DNA of 64,000 bases from an uncultured Paludibaculum sp. (GTDB lineage: Bacteria > Acidobacteriota > Terriglobia > Bryobacterales > Bryobacteraceae): assembly GCF_963665245.1 (NCBI RefSeq), contig NZ_OY762269.1:2052501-2116500 (forward strand), in the 5' to 3' direction. Below the pieces are notes generated by a model. The model did not search any database. It had not been told where the DNA came from and worked only from the letters and a program-made list of their open reading frames with translations. The translations under genes and the position numbers were made by a program. This document shows positions 51,557 through 60,112 of the stretch, in pieces (positions within the stretch are counted from its first letter, which is position 1; each line of letters begins with the position of its first letter).

Positions 51557-51939
51557 CCGGTCTGCCGAGCCTGCGCACGCTCGACCGCGAGCAAAGCGCG
51601 CGCATCTGGCTCGCCGCCGAGGCGGCTGACATGCGCTGCGGTTTCGACCGCTTGGCCGAACGCGTGAAAGCTGTCATCGGACAGGACCCCTTGAGTGGCC
51701 ACCTGTTTGTGTTTCGCTCGCGCCGCGGCGACCGGCTAAAAATTCTTGTATGGGATCGCGACGGCTTTGTGCTCTGGTACAAGCGGCTCGAGGCCGGCGC
51801 TTTCAAACTGCCCCGCGTGGAAGCCGGCTCATCTTCGGTGGAACTGCGGGCCAGTGAACTGGCCATGGTTCTGGATGGAATCGACGTGTCGCGGCTGAGA
51901 CGGGTCGCCCGCTATGAGCGCGGCGCGCGCGTCGTCTGA
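51553..51939 (+). CDS. tnpB: IS66 accessory protein TnpB (IS66 Orf2-like)
   Basis: This 128-residue protein has the family signature IWLAAEAADMRCGFDRLAERV then LSGHLFVFRSRRGDRLKILVWDRDGFVLWYKRLE (in parts, residues about 15-85). It has a normal length for IS66 ORF2. The TTG start overlaps the tnpA stop. Confidence 0.95.
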   Translation: MTGLPSLRTLDREQSARIWLAAEAADMRCGFDRLAERVKAVIGQDPLSGHLFVFRSRRGDRLKILVWDRDGFVLWYKRLEAGAFKLPRVEAGSSSVELRASELAMVLDGIDVSRLRRVARYERGARVV

Positions 51940-51997
51940 ATCACAATAAAGCCAGTATTCGCGTAACCTTTATCCAGGAAATCGCATCTATTTACCC

Positions 51998-53641
51998 GTG
52001 GCCATTGGCAGCGGGAATTTGATCGACTTGCCCGAGGACAGCGCAGCACTGAAGGCGATGGTGCTCACGCTGTTGGCCGAACGTGATCGCCACGCCCAGC
52101 TTGCCGACGAGCAAACCCGCCGTGCCGATGAACAGACTCGCCGCGCTGAAGAACTCCGCGTGGAAATGCTCCGCCTTCAACTGGAATTGGAGCGTTATAA
52201 GAAGTGGTATTACGGTCCCCGCGCCGACCGGCTGCAATCAACTGGCGATCTGGCGCAGATGCTGTTCGACTTCGCCGCATCGATGGACCAGAAGCCGGTT
52301 CATCCGGATGACGTTCCTCCCGAGACGCCACAGGACTCGGAAGTGCGCCGCGTGCGGCGCCGCAAAGGCCGGCGCAATCTCGCCAACTTTGAGAATCTCC
52401 CGGCCACCACGCATGTCCACGAGCTGAGCGCGGAACAGCGAGCCTGCCCCTGCTGTGGAACCGAGCGCCAGGAGATCGGCGCCGACGAGAGCTGGCAGAT
52501 CGAGTATCTGCCCGGTCACTTCGAACGCATCCACCACGTGCGCAAGAAGTATGCCTGTACGGCCTGCGAGAACAGCGGCGGCAAACCCAGTATCGAAACG
52601 GCGGCCAAGCCCGAGGCAGCAATTGACAAGGGGTTGGCCGGACCGGGCCTGCTGGCTTACATCGTGACCAGCAAGTTTTCCGATTACCTGCCGCTCTACC
52701 GGCTGGAAGACATCTTCGCGCGGCAGGGCTTCGAGATTTCGCGCGCCACCCAATCGGTATGGTGCGGCGATGTGGCAGACTTGGCCGAACCGCTGTACCA
52801 ATTGATGGCGCAGCGAGTGCGGTCCTCGCATGTGGTAGCCACCGACGACACCATCATGCCGATGCTGAGCAAAGGCAAAACGGCGAACGCCCGGATGTGG
52901 ATCTATGTGGGGGATGACGACCATGCCTACAACGTCTTCGACTTCACGCTGAACCGGGGCCGCGATGGGCCGAAACATTTTCTGAAAGATTACCGGCAGG
53001 TTTTGCTGGCCGATGCCTACGGCGGATACAACGGCGTGGTGGCGGGCAACGAGATCACGCGCGCGGGGTGCTGGGCGCATTTCCGTCGCAAGGTAGTGGA
53101 GGCGGAGAAGGCGGCGCCGGAGATCGCGCGGAGCGTGGTGGAGGTGGTGCGCGCGCTGTATTCAGTAGAACGTCAGGCGGCCGCACTTCCGGTGGCGGAG
53201 CGGCTGAAGTTGCGCCAGGAGAAGTCTGTGCCGGTGGTGACGGGGTTACGGGAGAAGCTGCTGGGTTGGAAAGAACAGTTGCTGCCGAAGCATCCGATGG
53301 CCGAGGCGCTGAACTACGCGCTGAGCCAGTGGGAGGAACTGACGGTGTTCTGCTCCGATGGAGCGGTGCCGCTGGACAACAACATCAGCGAAAGGGAAAT
53401 GAAACGAGTGGTGCTGAACCGCAAGAACTCCCTCTTCGTGGGCAATGCGAGGGGTGGCCGGACCGCAGCGATTCTAGCGAGCCTGACGAGCACCTGCCGC
53501 CGTCACGACGTGGACCCACAACTGTACCTGACGCAGTTGCTAACCAACCTGCCGTCGGTGCGCATCAGCGACTTGGCCGACTGGCTGCCGGATGCATGGA
53601 AGCGGCGTCAGGCAGCGCCGCCTGACGGCCCGATGAAGTAG
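51998..53641 (+). CDS. tnpC: IS66 transposase TnpC
   Basis: This 547-residue DDE transposase starts with GTG at 51998. An N-terminal coiled coil (DEQTRRADEQTRRAEELR, with a 7-residue duplication) is followed by a zinc-finger-like CPCCGTERQEIG near residue 150. The catalytic core has Asp in VVATDDTIMPM near residue 287, Asp in VLLADAYGGYNG near residue 335 and Glu in NNISEREMKRVVLNRKNSLF near residue 465. Complete, no stop or shift. Confidence 0.95.
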   Translation: MAIGSGNLIDLPEDSAALKAMVLTLLAERDRHAQLADEQTRRADEQTRRAEELRVEMLRLQLELERYKKWYYGPRADRLQSTGDLAQMLFDFAASMDQKPVHPDDVPPETPQDSEVRRVRRRKGRRNLANFENLPATTHVHELSAEQRACPCCGTERQEIGADESWQIEYLPGHFERIHHVRKKYACTACENSGGKPSIETAAKPEAAIDKGLAGPGLLAYIVTSKFSDYLPLYRLEDIFARQGFEISRATQSVWCGDVADLAEPLYQLMAQRVRSSHVVATDDTIMPMLSKGKTANARMWIYVGDDDHAYNVFDFTLNRGRDGPKHFLKDYRQVLLADAYGGYNGVVAGNEITRAGCWAHFRRKVVEAEKAAPEIARSVVEVVRALYSVERQAAALPVAERLKLRQEKSVPVVTGLREKLLGWKEQLLPKHPMAEALNYALSQWEELTVFCSDGAVPLDNNISEREMKRVVLNRKNSLFVGNARGGRTAAILASLTSTCRRHDVDPQLYLTQLLTNLPSVRISDLADWLPDAWKRRQAAPPDGPMK

Positions 53642-53662
53642 AGGCTGTCGGGTCGGAGGACC

Positions 53663-53683
53663 TGGGGTTCGCGTAGCGCTCAC
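53663..53683 (-). repeat. IS66 right terminal inverted repeat
   Basis: 21 bp, TGGGGTTCGCGTAGCGCTCAC, one mismatch to the left end. Confidence 0.95.
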
Positions 53684-53691
53684 TCATCTGC
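53684..53691. repeat. Right 8-bp target duplication of the IS66 element
   Basis: TCATCTGC, identical to 51161-51168. Confidence 0.95.
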
Positions 53692-54620
53692 CGCACAATC
53701 TCGATCCGCTGGCGATAACATTCCGCAGTCTCTGGAGACGGGGACGGCAGCAACTCAAGAACGGCTTCAGCGCCACTCCACTCGCCAAGACGGTTGGCGC
53801 ACAGTGCCCACAGGCACGGCAGGTGGAGATCCCGGACAGCCTGGGGCTCACCAAGCATGGCTGCTGTGGCGTACTTGGAACAGGATGACCAGTTCCACTC
53901 AAAGGCAGCGATCTCGGCCAAAGGCAAAGCTGCGGCGCCTTCCCCTTCTTGGTAGCGTCGCTCAATCGCCAGCTTAACCTCCGCTGTTTGGCCGGCGAGA
54001 GCCAGCCGCGTGAGGTCGAGGAGCGGCCGAAGATGCGTTAAGGGATCTTCCGGATTGCTCTTGTAGTACTCCTCCTCGTCGTGCAACCGAGTGGCCATTA
54101 GGTCACCGAACGAACGGCAGCAGGAGCTCCCGTGACTATACAGTGAAAATGCTTCCCATTCACCGTCAGAGGAGACCACCAACGGATTCAGTAACACAAT
54201 ATCGTAGTCAGTATCCCCACTCACCTGTAAAAGACTGCGAACATACGGAGCAGGCCAATCGTAGTTTGGATATTCGACTGATCGGGGAATCTTCGCCCAT
54301 TCCTCTGCATCCTCGTCCAGAATCTCGCACCACTCACTGTTAAGATCACGAAACCAGCCGATCTCGGAAGCTGCGGATAGCCTTCCGAGGCCCGGGAAAC
54401 AGACGAATCCGTTACTCTCGGTGAGGACCTCTCGATACGAAGGCGGCAGGCGCGTGCCTAGTCGTGCCTCAACTTCCTGTATTTCAGCGTCTGATGCGCC
54501 CGGTCTGCAAAGTCTTTGTGCAGCCAGGCTTTCCGGCGGCAGGTCTTGCCGAAGGAAATCCAGCGCCGGGGTGTGCATCACCAGGCGAGTAACTCGCTCG
54601 AATACGCGGGGCCAGTCCAT
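53684..54620 (-). pseudogene. N-terminal part of an SMI1/KNR4-type gene cut by IS66
   Basis: Residues 1-312 of an ancestral 475-residue protein. The SMI1/KNR4 fold is recognised from ASDAEIQEVEARLGTRLPPS then YREVLTESNGFVCFPG (residues about 42-75) and the later acidic IVLLNPLVVSSDGEWEAFSL. A helical, TPR-like region follows (AEIAAFEWNWSSCSKYATAA). In the present state the frame reads 39 residues into the IS66 end (SERYANPRSS and on) and stops at 53565. SMI1/KNR4 proteins are common immunity proteins of toxin systems; no toxin partner is next to it. Confidence 0.88.
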
Positions 54621-54972
54621 ACATTAATATCGAGCGATACACCCACAAACTACAGCGTCGAAGTCGAATGTTATCATCGTCGTATCAATGGCTGCATTGG
54701 CAGTACTTCCCGGTGCCCTTCCCGCCTGTGCCGCATTCGGGGAGCGCTCGACGAACCCCATCTTGAAGGCTCCCCGCTGGTACCCGACTCTGAAGTCATG
54801 CGCACGCGTGGACCTGAGGGGATGCGTCTGAGTGCGCGGCGTGCGAGATCGAACGAAACAGATCGCTGGATCGGGCCTACTACACGCAACAGCCAGACCT
54901 GCTTCGGTGAGTCACACTAGCAAGGGGAAGCCCGACTGCGGTCAGCCTCCCCTCCTTGCAAAGGGCAGCACG
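54621..54972. other. Intergenic region containing an IS66 end fragment
   Basis: No gene is seen in these 352 bp. The IS66-like fragment at 54740-54817 takes up the middle; the remainder contains the upstream region of the VWFA gene without a clear promoter. Confidence 0.6.
54740..54817 (+). mobile_element. Decayed IS66 left-end fragment
   Basis: These 78 bp align without gaps to 51169-51246 (left end plus first seven tnpA codons) with 61 identical positions by hand count. The block TGAAGTCATGCGCACGCGTG is exact, including the tnpA start (MRTRGPE). The inverted-repeat part has five changes and the segment between has most of the others. After 54817 similarity stops. It is a relic of a related but not identical element. 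Confidence 0.8.
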
Positions 54973-57006
54973 ATGATCGATGCTTTTCTCCGTGTGGCAC
55001 TCGCGACCGCCATTGTGGGGCTCGCCTCTGGCGCATATGGGCAAGCGCCCACGGTCCAGGTAAATGTCGACCTAGTGCAACTGGAAGTCGTGGTCACTGA
55101 TTCGAAGGGCAATCCGGTCACGGACCTCAAGGCCGACGAGATGGAGGTCTTCGAAAACGGCCGAGCACGCCTGCTCAGCCACTTCTCCTATATCCCGGAG
55201 GTCTTCGGCAGTGGCGTGCAGCCGCCAGGCCCGGTCGCGCCGCCAGGTGCAGGCAAGCCTGGACCGGCGCCCGCCGCGACACCTGGGCCGGTCTCCAAAG
55301 CAGGGGTAGCTCGCGTCGTGGCTATCGTGGTGGACGATCTTGGCATGGATCAGCGGAGCTTCTCCGAAGTGAGGAGAGCGCTCGATCGTTTTCTGGCACG
55401 GGGCGTCCAGTCCGGCGACCTGGTGGCTCTTGTCTCGACCAGCGGCCGGTTCGGAAATCTCGCACGCCTGACAAACGACCCGCGCCTATTGCGAGAGGCG
55501 CTCGGACGCTTCAATTCCATTCCACTGGGGCGGTGGGGCGTTCGGGAACTTCGCTGCGCGGCCGATTCCGCCTTCTCACCCAAGAACGCACCAGATGCCG
55601 ATGCTGTTGCCGAGGCGCACTACAGCCGCGTTACCCTGACAACTCTCCGGCGCGTCGTGGACGGCCTGCGCGGGTATCCAGGGCGAAAGTCGATCCTGCT
55701 GTTCTCGGAAGGACTGCGGGCCATCGAAGCCTTCCAGGCCAGGCAGGGTGATCAGCCTTTGTTGGATCAGTACGACGCTCTATGGGCCCACGCCAACCGT
55801 TCCGGTGTCTCGGTGAACACCATCGATCCCCGTGGGCTCGTACCGACGGCGGCCACCGCCGAGGACGTCAGTGTAGAGGATGCCTGTGCCATGAAGTTGC
55901 ATACGGAGCTGGTCAACACGCAACTGCAGCTTGCGGAAATCGCACGCCGCACTGCCGGGGTAGCCATTCGCGACACCAACGACCTGCCGTCGGCCATCCG
56001 ACGCGTCATGGCGGATCAGTCCGGCTACTACCTTGTGGGTTGGCGTCCGCCGGAGGCGCGGGCTGTCAACCGGCCGAAGGGGGCCCGCGGCGTTCGTAAC
56101 ATCTCTATCCGGCTAAAGCGGCCGGGACTGATTGCCCGATTCCACTCCAGCCTGTACGCGAACGAGCGCCAGGATGTCACCCAAGCCGACAGCGCTCATC
56201 GGCTCGCGGACGCCATGCTGTCACCCTTCACCGCCACGGATATCGGTGTGCGGGTGTCGTCCCGGTATTGGGATGCCGGCGAGCCGGACGGTTTCGTTTT
56301 CGACGTCGATCTGCTGATCAATGCCGGCGACTGCAAGTTTGCAGAGGAGAATGGAGGACGCCGCAGGGCGGAGCTTCATGTGATCGCCACGATCTGGGGT
56401 GCGGAAGAGACGCCGCTGGACACGTTCGAGCGGAGCTACACCATCTCGCTCACCCCGGCAGCCTACGAGCGGGCGCTCGCCGATGGCCTGGTGCAACGTC
56501 TGCAGATGAGAGTGAAGCACCACGGTGGCTATCAGATCCGTGCGGCCGTGCAGGATCGGCAGTCCGAGCGGTTAGGCTCGGCCAGCGATTTCGTTGTGGT
56601 GCCGGACTTGAAACGCGTCAAATTGGCCCTCTCCGGGATCGCTCTCATGGGGGCCGCACCGGCCGGAGGTCCGGATGAGGGAACGCGGCAGCGATACCGT
56701 CGGGGCGAGACCGTGACCTATACGTTTCAGATCATGAGCGCCGCGGCAGGCGCCGAGGACAGCCGGCGCGTGGAAGTACGGGCCGCCCTCTACCGAAGCG
56801 GCGCGGAGCTCGGTACGAGCCAACCCGTGACGGTGGAGAGCCGCGGCCAGCCCGATCCGAAGCGTTGGGTTTACAGCGATAGCTTCCGCATTGGCGATCA
56901 ATTGCCGGCCGGCGACTACACTCTTCAGATAACCGTGGTGGACCGCGCACAGACCGACAAGCCGCTCACCGCCACGCAGAATGTCGACTTCGAGGTCGCG
57001 CAGTAG
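54973..57006 (+). CDS. Secreted VWFA-related Acidobacteria-type protein
   Basis: This 677-residue protein has a signal peptide (FLRVALATAIVGLASGAYGQ). It contains the family entry motif VQVNVDLVQLEVVVTDSKGN followed by the DFEVFENG-like ADEMEVFENGRARLLSHFSY. A VWA domain lies at about 115-330 with a degenerate metal site (VAIVVDDLGMDQRSF; DDLGM instead of DxSxS), and DQSGYYLVGWRPPEA ends the VWA part. The C-terminal 300 residues are beta rich. Start at 54973 for the signal peptide. Unknown role; the family is expanded in Acidobacteria. Confidence 0.85.
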   Translation: MIDAFLRVALATAIVGLASGAYGQAPTVQVNVDLVQLEVVVTDSKGNPVTDLKADEMEVFENGRARLLSHFSYIPEVFGSGVQPPGPVAPPGAGKPGPAPAATPGPVSKAGVARVVAIVVDDLGMDQRSFSEVRRALDRFLARGVQSGDLVALVSTSGRFGNLARLTNDPRLLREALGRFNSIPLGRWGVRELRCAADSAFSPKNAPDADAVAEAHYSRVTLTTLRRVVDGLRGYPGRKSILLFSEGLRAIEAFQARQGDQPLLDQYDALWAHANRSGVSVNTIDPRGLVPTAATAEDVSVEDACAMKLHTELVNTQLQLAEIARRTAGVAIRDTNDLPSAIRRVMADQSGYYLVGWRPPEARAVNRPKGARGVRNISIRLKRPGLIARFHSSLYANERQDVTQADSAHRLADAMLSPFTATDIGVRVSSRYWDAGEPDGFVFDVDLLINAGDCKFAEENGGRRRAELHVIATIWGAEETPLDTFERSYTISLTPAAYERALADGLVQRLQMRVKHHGGYQIRAAVQDRQSERLGSASDFVVVPDLKRVKLALSGIALMGAAPAGGPDEGTRQRYRRGETVTYTFQIMSAAAGAEDSRRVEVRAALYRSGAELGTSQPVTVESRGQPDPKRWVYSDSFRIGDQLPAGDYTLQITVVDRAQTDKPLTATQNVDFEVAQ

Positions 57007-57119
57007 TGTGACCGGCCAACGGCGCGCTCGCTACGGCCCAAGCCCCGTCACGTTCCTTGCCCTGGAATGTCCCTCATCCAGATCCTGCAATTCTGCTCAC
57101 AAAACTCCGCAGACGCGTC

Positions 57120-57148
57120 TTGACAAAGTGATTATTCGATGAAATAGT
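57120..57148 (+). promoter_or_regulatory. Candidate sigma-70-type promoter of the MarR-like gene
   Basis: TTGACA at 57120-57125, 17-nt spacer, AATAGT at 57143-57148 (4 of 6). The predicted transcript would start about 10 nt before the ATG, giving a very short leader. Confidence 0.5.
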
Positions 57149-57161
57149 AAACCGGATAAAT

Positions 57162-57171
57162 TGTCATGACA
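57162..57171. promoter_or_regulatory. Perfect 10-bp palindrome over the MarR-like start codon
   Basis: TGTCATGACA is its own reverse complement and has the ATG at its centre. MarR proteins often bind such sites near their own start; autoregulation is inference. Confidence 0.4.
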
Positions 57172-57717
57172 GCTAGATATGAACCGGCACCGCGGGCGGT
57201 TCCGCCCGCCGGTGTCGCATTTCTCTTGTCGCAGGTGGGCGCTCATGCGGCGCAGGACTTCGAAGAGCGGTTGGGCGCCGTGGAACTGAAACCGCATCAC
57301 GCCGGCCTGCTCCGGATGCTTGGCGCCAATCCGGGACTCAGCCAGCAGGAGTTGTGCGATCTCTTCGGAGTCTTTCCCAGCCGGTTGGTTGTCCTGCTGG
57401 ATCAGCTCGAGGTGCGGAGACTCATTCAGCGGCGGAGCAATCCCTCGGATCGACGCGGCCACCGGCTTCACCTCACCAGTGCCGGCCGCAGGGCATTGAC
57501 GCGAATTGGCAAGTTAACACAAGAACTTGAGGGTGATCTGTGCACATCATTAAGCAGGGGAGAGCGAGAGATCCTCGCCAGTTTACTGGCACGAATCGTT
57601 GCAGCACAGAAGATCACGCCAGCGGTACACCCGGCATACCGGAAGCTCAGGGGACGAGTCGACAGGCCGGATGTGGCACCAAGTCAGCCGTCCGCGAAAG
57701 GGAAGAGAAGAGCATGA
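57166..57717 (+). CDS. MarR-family transcriptional regulator
   Basis: This 183-residue protein has the MarR winged helix at about 45-130: HHAGLLRMLGANPGLSQQEL, recognition helix LFGVFPSRLVVLLDQLEVRR, and the wing RRSNPSDRRGHRLHLTSAGR with the DxRxxR/LT motif. Flanking helices form the dimer. The C-terminal 30 residues are basic. It lies between two VWFA genes and 43 nt before the second, suggesting co-transcription with it. Confidence 0.88.
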   Translation: MTARYEPAPRAVPPAGVAFLLSQVGAHAAQDFEERLGAVELKPHHAGLLRMLGANPGLSQQELCDLFGVFPSRLVVLLDQLEVRRLIQRRSNPSDRRGHRLHLTSAGRRALTRIGKLTQELEGDLCTSLSRGEREILASLLARIVAAQKITPAVHPAYRKLRGRVDRPDVAPSQPSAKGKRRA

Positions 57718-57760
57718 CCGGGCACCGCGAGAGCCGCAGTTCGCTGTAAAGAGTTGGAAC

Positions 57761-58930
57761 ATGACGGCTCATGAAATGGCGGCCGTGGGTCCGGGGGGAG
57801 TGCCAGGACCGAAGGCATGCACCTGGACGTGGTTCCTCGGCGGCTCTGGCACGGCGATGATCGTCGCCGTGGCGTTCCCAGCGGATGCCGTGGGCGGCTT
57901 CCCTCCGGGAACGCCCGAAGGGCCTCCTACGTCGATCACTACGAGAGCGTTCACTCGTTTCATCGCCGGCGCATTGGGATTTACCTTCCTGGTCATCAGT
58001 TGCTTTCTTTTCGCCGTGACTGCGGCCGCGCAGAACGCTCCACAATTTCGCACGGAAGTCTCACTTGTTCGCGTCGACGCCGAAGTTACCGACGGAACAC
58101 GCACGCTGACAGGTCTCGCGCAGGCGGACTTCGAGGTCTTCGACAACGGCGACCGGCAGGAGATCACTCACTTCTCCGAAGCCGAAGAACCGCTGGATTT
58201 GATTCTGTTGTTCGACGTAAGCGGCAGCATGAATCAGTTACTGGGAAAGATCGCCGCGACCGCGCGCCGGGCGCTGGCGGAATTCCGCCCCGGCGACCGC
58301 GTCGCCGTCATGGCCTTTTCGACGAAGTCCCGCTACATCGTAGACTTCACGGAGGACTTTGACTTCGTTGAGAGGGCAGTCTACGACCACGTTCTGGGCG
58401 ACGTCGGGGCGGCCTTGCGCGAAGGCGAAAGGGGGACCGCCATCATGGCGGCCCTCGATGATGCGGTGGACCGTTTCCCCAGCCCGCGCGCGACGCATCG
58501 CCGGCGCGCAGTCCTGATCATCACGGACAACCTGGGTTTCCGCACGCGAAGAGAACAGCGAGTGTTGCACAAATACTGGGAGGCAGATGTGGTGCTGACG
58601 GGTGTTCTCCTGACAAATCTGCGGCTCGAAATAAACCGGCAGTACACGCGGTTTGCACCACATTGGTGGCTCATCATGCAAGGCATGACCGGTATTGCGG
58701 AAAAGACCGGCGGCGACGTTCTGAAGGGTAGTGATCCGGCGGAGGCGTTCGGTGAGAGCGTGCGTCGTCTCCGCCGGCGATACTCCCTGTTTTATCGGGC
58801 TCCGGTCGCGGTGCCTGGCAAACCGCGGCAGGTCAAGGTCGATTTGACCAGGACCGCCAGGCAGCGACTGGTAGGGGCACGGGTACGCGCCCGAAAGGGC
58901 TACGTGACCCCAGCCGCTCAGAACCACTGA
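57761..58930 (+). CDS. Secreted VWFA domain protein with intact MIDAS
   Basis: This 389-residue protein has a late signal anchor (FIAGALGFTFLVISCFLFAV, residues about 68-90) after about 60 unusual N-terminal residues. The start at 57761 is therefore uncertain, and an internal start closer to the signal is possible. It has the family entry RTEVSLVRVDAEVTDGTRTL then FEVFDNGDRQEITHFSE. The VWA domain carries a full metal site LILLFDVSGSMNQLL (DVSGSM) near residue 150. It resembles the 54973 protein but is shorter and, unlike it, has canonical MIDAS residues. Confidence 0.85.
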   Translation: MTAHEMAAVGPGGVPGPKACTWTWFLGGSGTAMIVAVAFPADAVGGFPPGTPEGPPTSITTRAFTRFIAGALGFTFLVISCFLFAVTAAAQNAPQFRTEVSLVRVDAEVTDGTRTLTGLAQADFEVFDNGDRQEITHFSEAEEPLDLILLFDVSGSMNQLLGKIAATARRALAEFRPGDRVAVMAFSTKSRYIVDFTEDFDFVERAVYDHVLGDVGAALREGERGTAIMAALDDAVDRFPSPRATHRRRAVLIITDNLGFRTRREQRVLHKYWEADVVLTGVLLTNLRLEINRQYTRFAPHWWLIMQGMTGIAEKTGGDVLKGSDPAEAFGESVRRLRRRYSLFYRAPVAVPGKPRQVKVDLTRTARQRLVGARVRARKGYVTPAAQNH

Positions 58931-58966
58931 GGCAATGTTATTTCTCGATCAAGGTGAGGGCTGATT

Positions 58967-59239
58967 GTGAACGTCACACTATGGAATCGACTCAATACGC
59001 CCGGCTGCTGGTTGGCCGGAACTTACCTCGTGGTCGTTATTGCCGTCTTCGCGCTGACGGCTGCTGCCACCAAGCCAGACAACGCCGGTTTGGACTGGGT
59101 TCCATTCTGTCTTCTTTCCACGCCCCGGTACGGTCTGGAGCCACGCCTGCTCTTTCCCGGCTTCTTCCTGAATGCTGGGCTGTTGTACCTGTTCGGCGCA
59201 CTGTTGCGCGCGGCATCGCGGCGCATCGCGAGGTACTGA
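58967..59239 (+). CDS. Small membrane protein of unknown function
   Basis: No family is recognised. This 90-residue protein has two membrane helices (WLAGTYLVVVIAVFALTAAA; FPGFFLNAGLLYLFGALLRA) and a central loop rich in Pro/Leu. A GTG start at 58967 has AAGGTGAGGG upstream. It follows the VWFA gene by 36 nt and may be in the same transcript. Confidence 0.6.
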   Translation: MNVTLWNRLNTPGCWLAGTYLVVVIAVFALTAAATKPDNAGLDWVPFCLLSTPRYGLEPRLLFPGFFLNAGLLYLFGALLRAASRRIARY

Positions 59240-59278
59240 GCGCCCCTGGCTATTCTGCCGGGGTACTGTCGCCCCCGC

Positions 59279-59992
59279 TTGTCTCCGAAGGCGCCTCCTC
59301 CACCGGCCAATTGTTCCCAGGTTCCGCTTTGTTTTACGGTAAATGGTGTGAATCCCAGAATTGCAGTTCGTGACATCGCGAGGCCACAACGCTGGGGCAA
59401 CACGCAGCCCGGCATGGTGTGGCACCACATCATCCCTTTTTCTTTGCTCCGTGAGGTCTGGAATCGCCTCGTCGACCAACACATCGCCACCGCGATGCCC
59501 GAGGCCCGCGTGGCGATCCGTCAATATCTCGTCCTGTGTGACCGAAACCTGCCTGACATTGACTTGCTGATCGAAAGGATGCGCGCCGAAAATACACAGC
59601 AGAGGCGCGCGAGTCACAATCAACCGATCCCGCTCGATGTCGCCGAGGTGCACCGATTGGCCACGGCGGCGGTCTGGCCCGCGTGGAACGCCGTCGAAGG
59701 CCCGCAGAGAAGAAGTGACGATCCGCGAGACGACTACTTTGATCGTTTCACGGTGGGGCTGACGCCGGACGAGACCGCCCGCATGCGGGCGATCGAGTTG
59801 CTTTTCCGTGACTTCGAGCGCTTTGTCAGCACTGGTCCCGCGCCCGGTGCTGACAGCTTGCGTGGGCTGGCGGAGGCCGTCTCGAGGGCGCGGCCTGTCG
59901 TCTGGTGCGACTTGCCGATTCGCTATCGAGCGGAAATGTGGGTTCAGGACGCGGGCGGCTTCTGGCGCAAACGACGTAGCGGTGAGCGGTAG
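59279..59992 (+). CDS. Protein with WHH motif (HNH/AHH-like nuclease fold possible)
   Basis: This 237-residue protein lacks a signal peptide. The segment GMVWHHIIPFSLLREVWNRL near residue 45 recalls the paired His of AHH/HNH (His-Me finger) nucleases, where the HH-IP pattern holds the metal. The rest is helical with several Arg/Asp patches (DYFDRFTVGLTPDETARMRA) and no second known motif. Starts are uncertain: TTG 59279, or GTG 59348 just before the WHH motif. A nuclease or toxin role is inference only. Confidence 0.55.
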   Translation: MSPKAPPPPANCSQVPLCFTVNGVNPRIAVRDIARPQRWGNTQPGMVWHHIIPFSLLREVWNRLVDQHIATAMPEARVAIRQYLVLCDRNLPDIDLLIERMRAENTQQRRASHNQPIPLDVAEVHRLATAAVWPAWNAVEGPQRRSDDPRDDYFDRFTVGLTPDETARMRAIELLFRDFERFVSTGPAPGADSLRGLAEAVSRARPVVWCDLPIRYRAEMWVQDAGGFWRKRRSGER

Positions 59993-60112
59993 ACTTTCGC
60001 GAGGGCCGGAACAAGCCACTTACGCAACAGGCCGGCTCTACTTCCCGCGGAGCTGGGCCGGCCCGCCGTTTCTCACTGTCAGATTCGGCAGAGCGATAGC
60101 TCGCTCGCCCGA

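Larger units (their letters stand above)
51169..53683 (+). mobile_element. Complete IS66-family insertion sequence (2515 bp)
   Basis: The terminal inverted repeats at 51169-51189 (GTGAGCGCTACGCAAACCCCA) and 53663-53683 match at 20 of 21 positions. Flanking copies of TCATCTGC give a perfect 8-bp target duplication, the IS66 hallmark. Three genes (tnpA, tnpB, tnpC) in standard order are all intact, so the insertion looks recent and possibly active. It lies in the middle of an SMI1/KNR4-type gene on the opposite strand. Confidence 0.97.
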
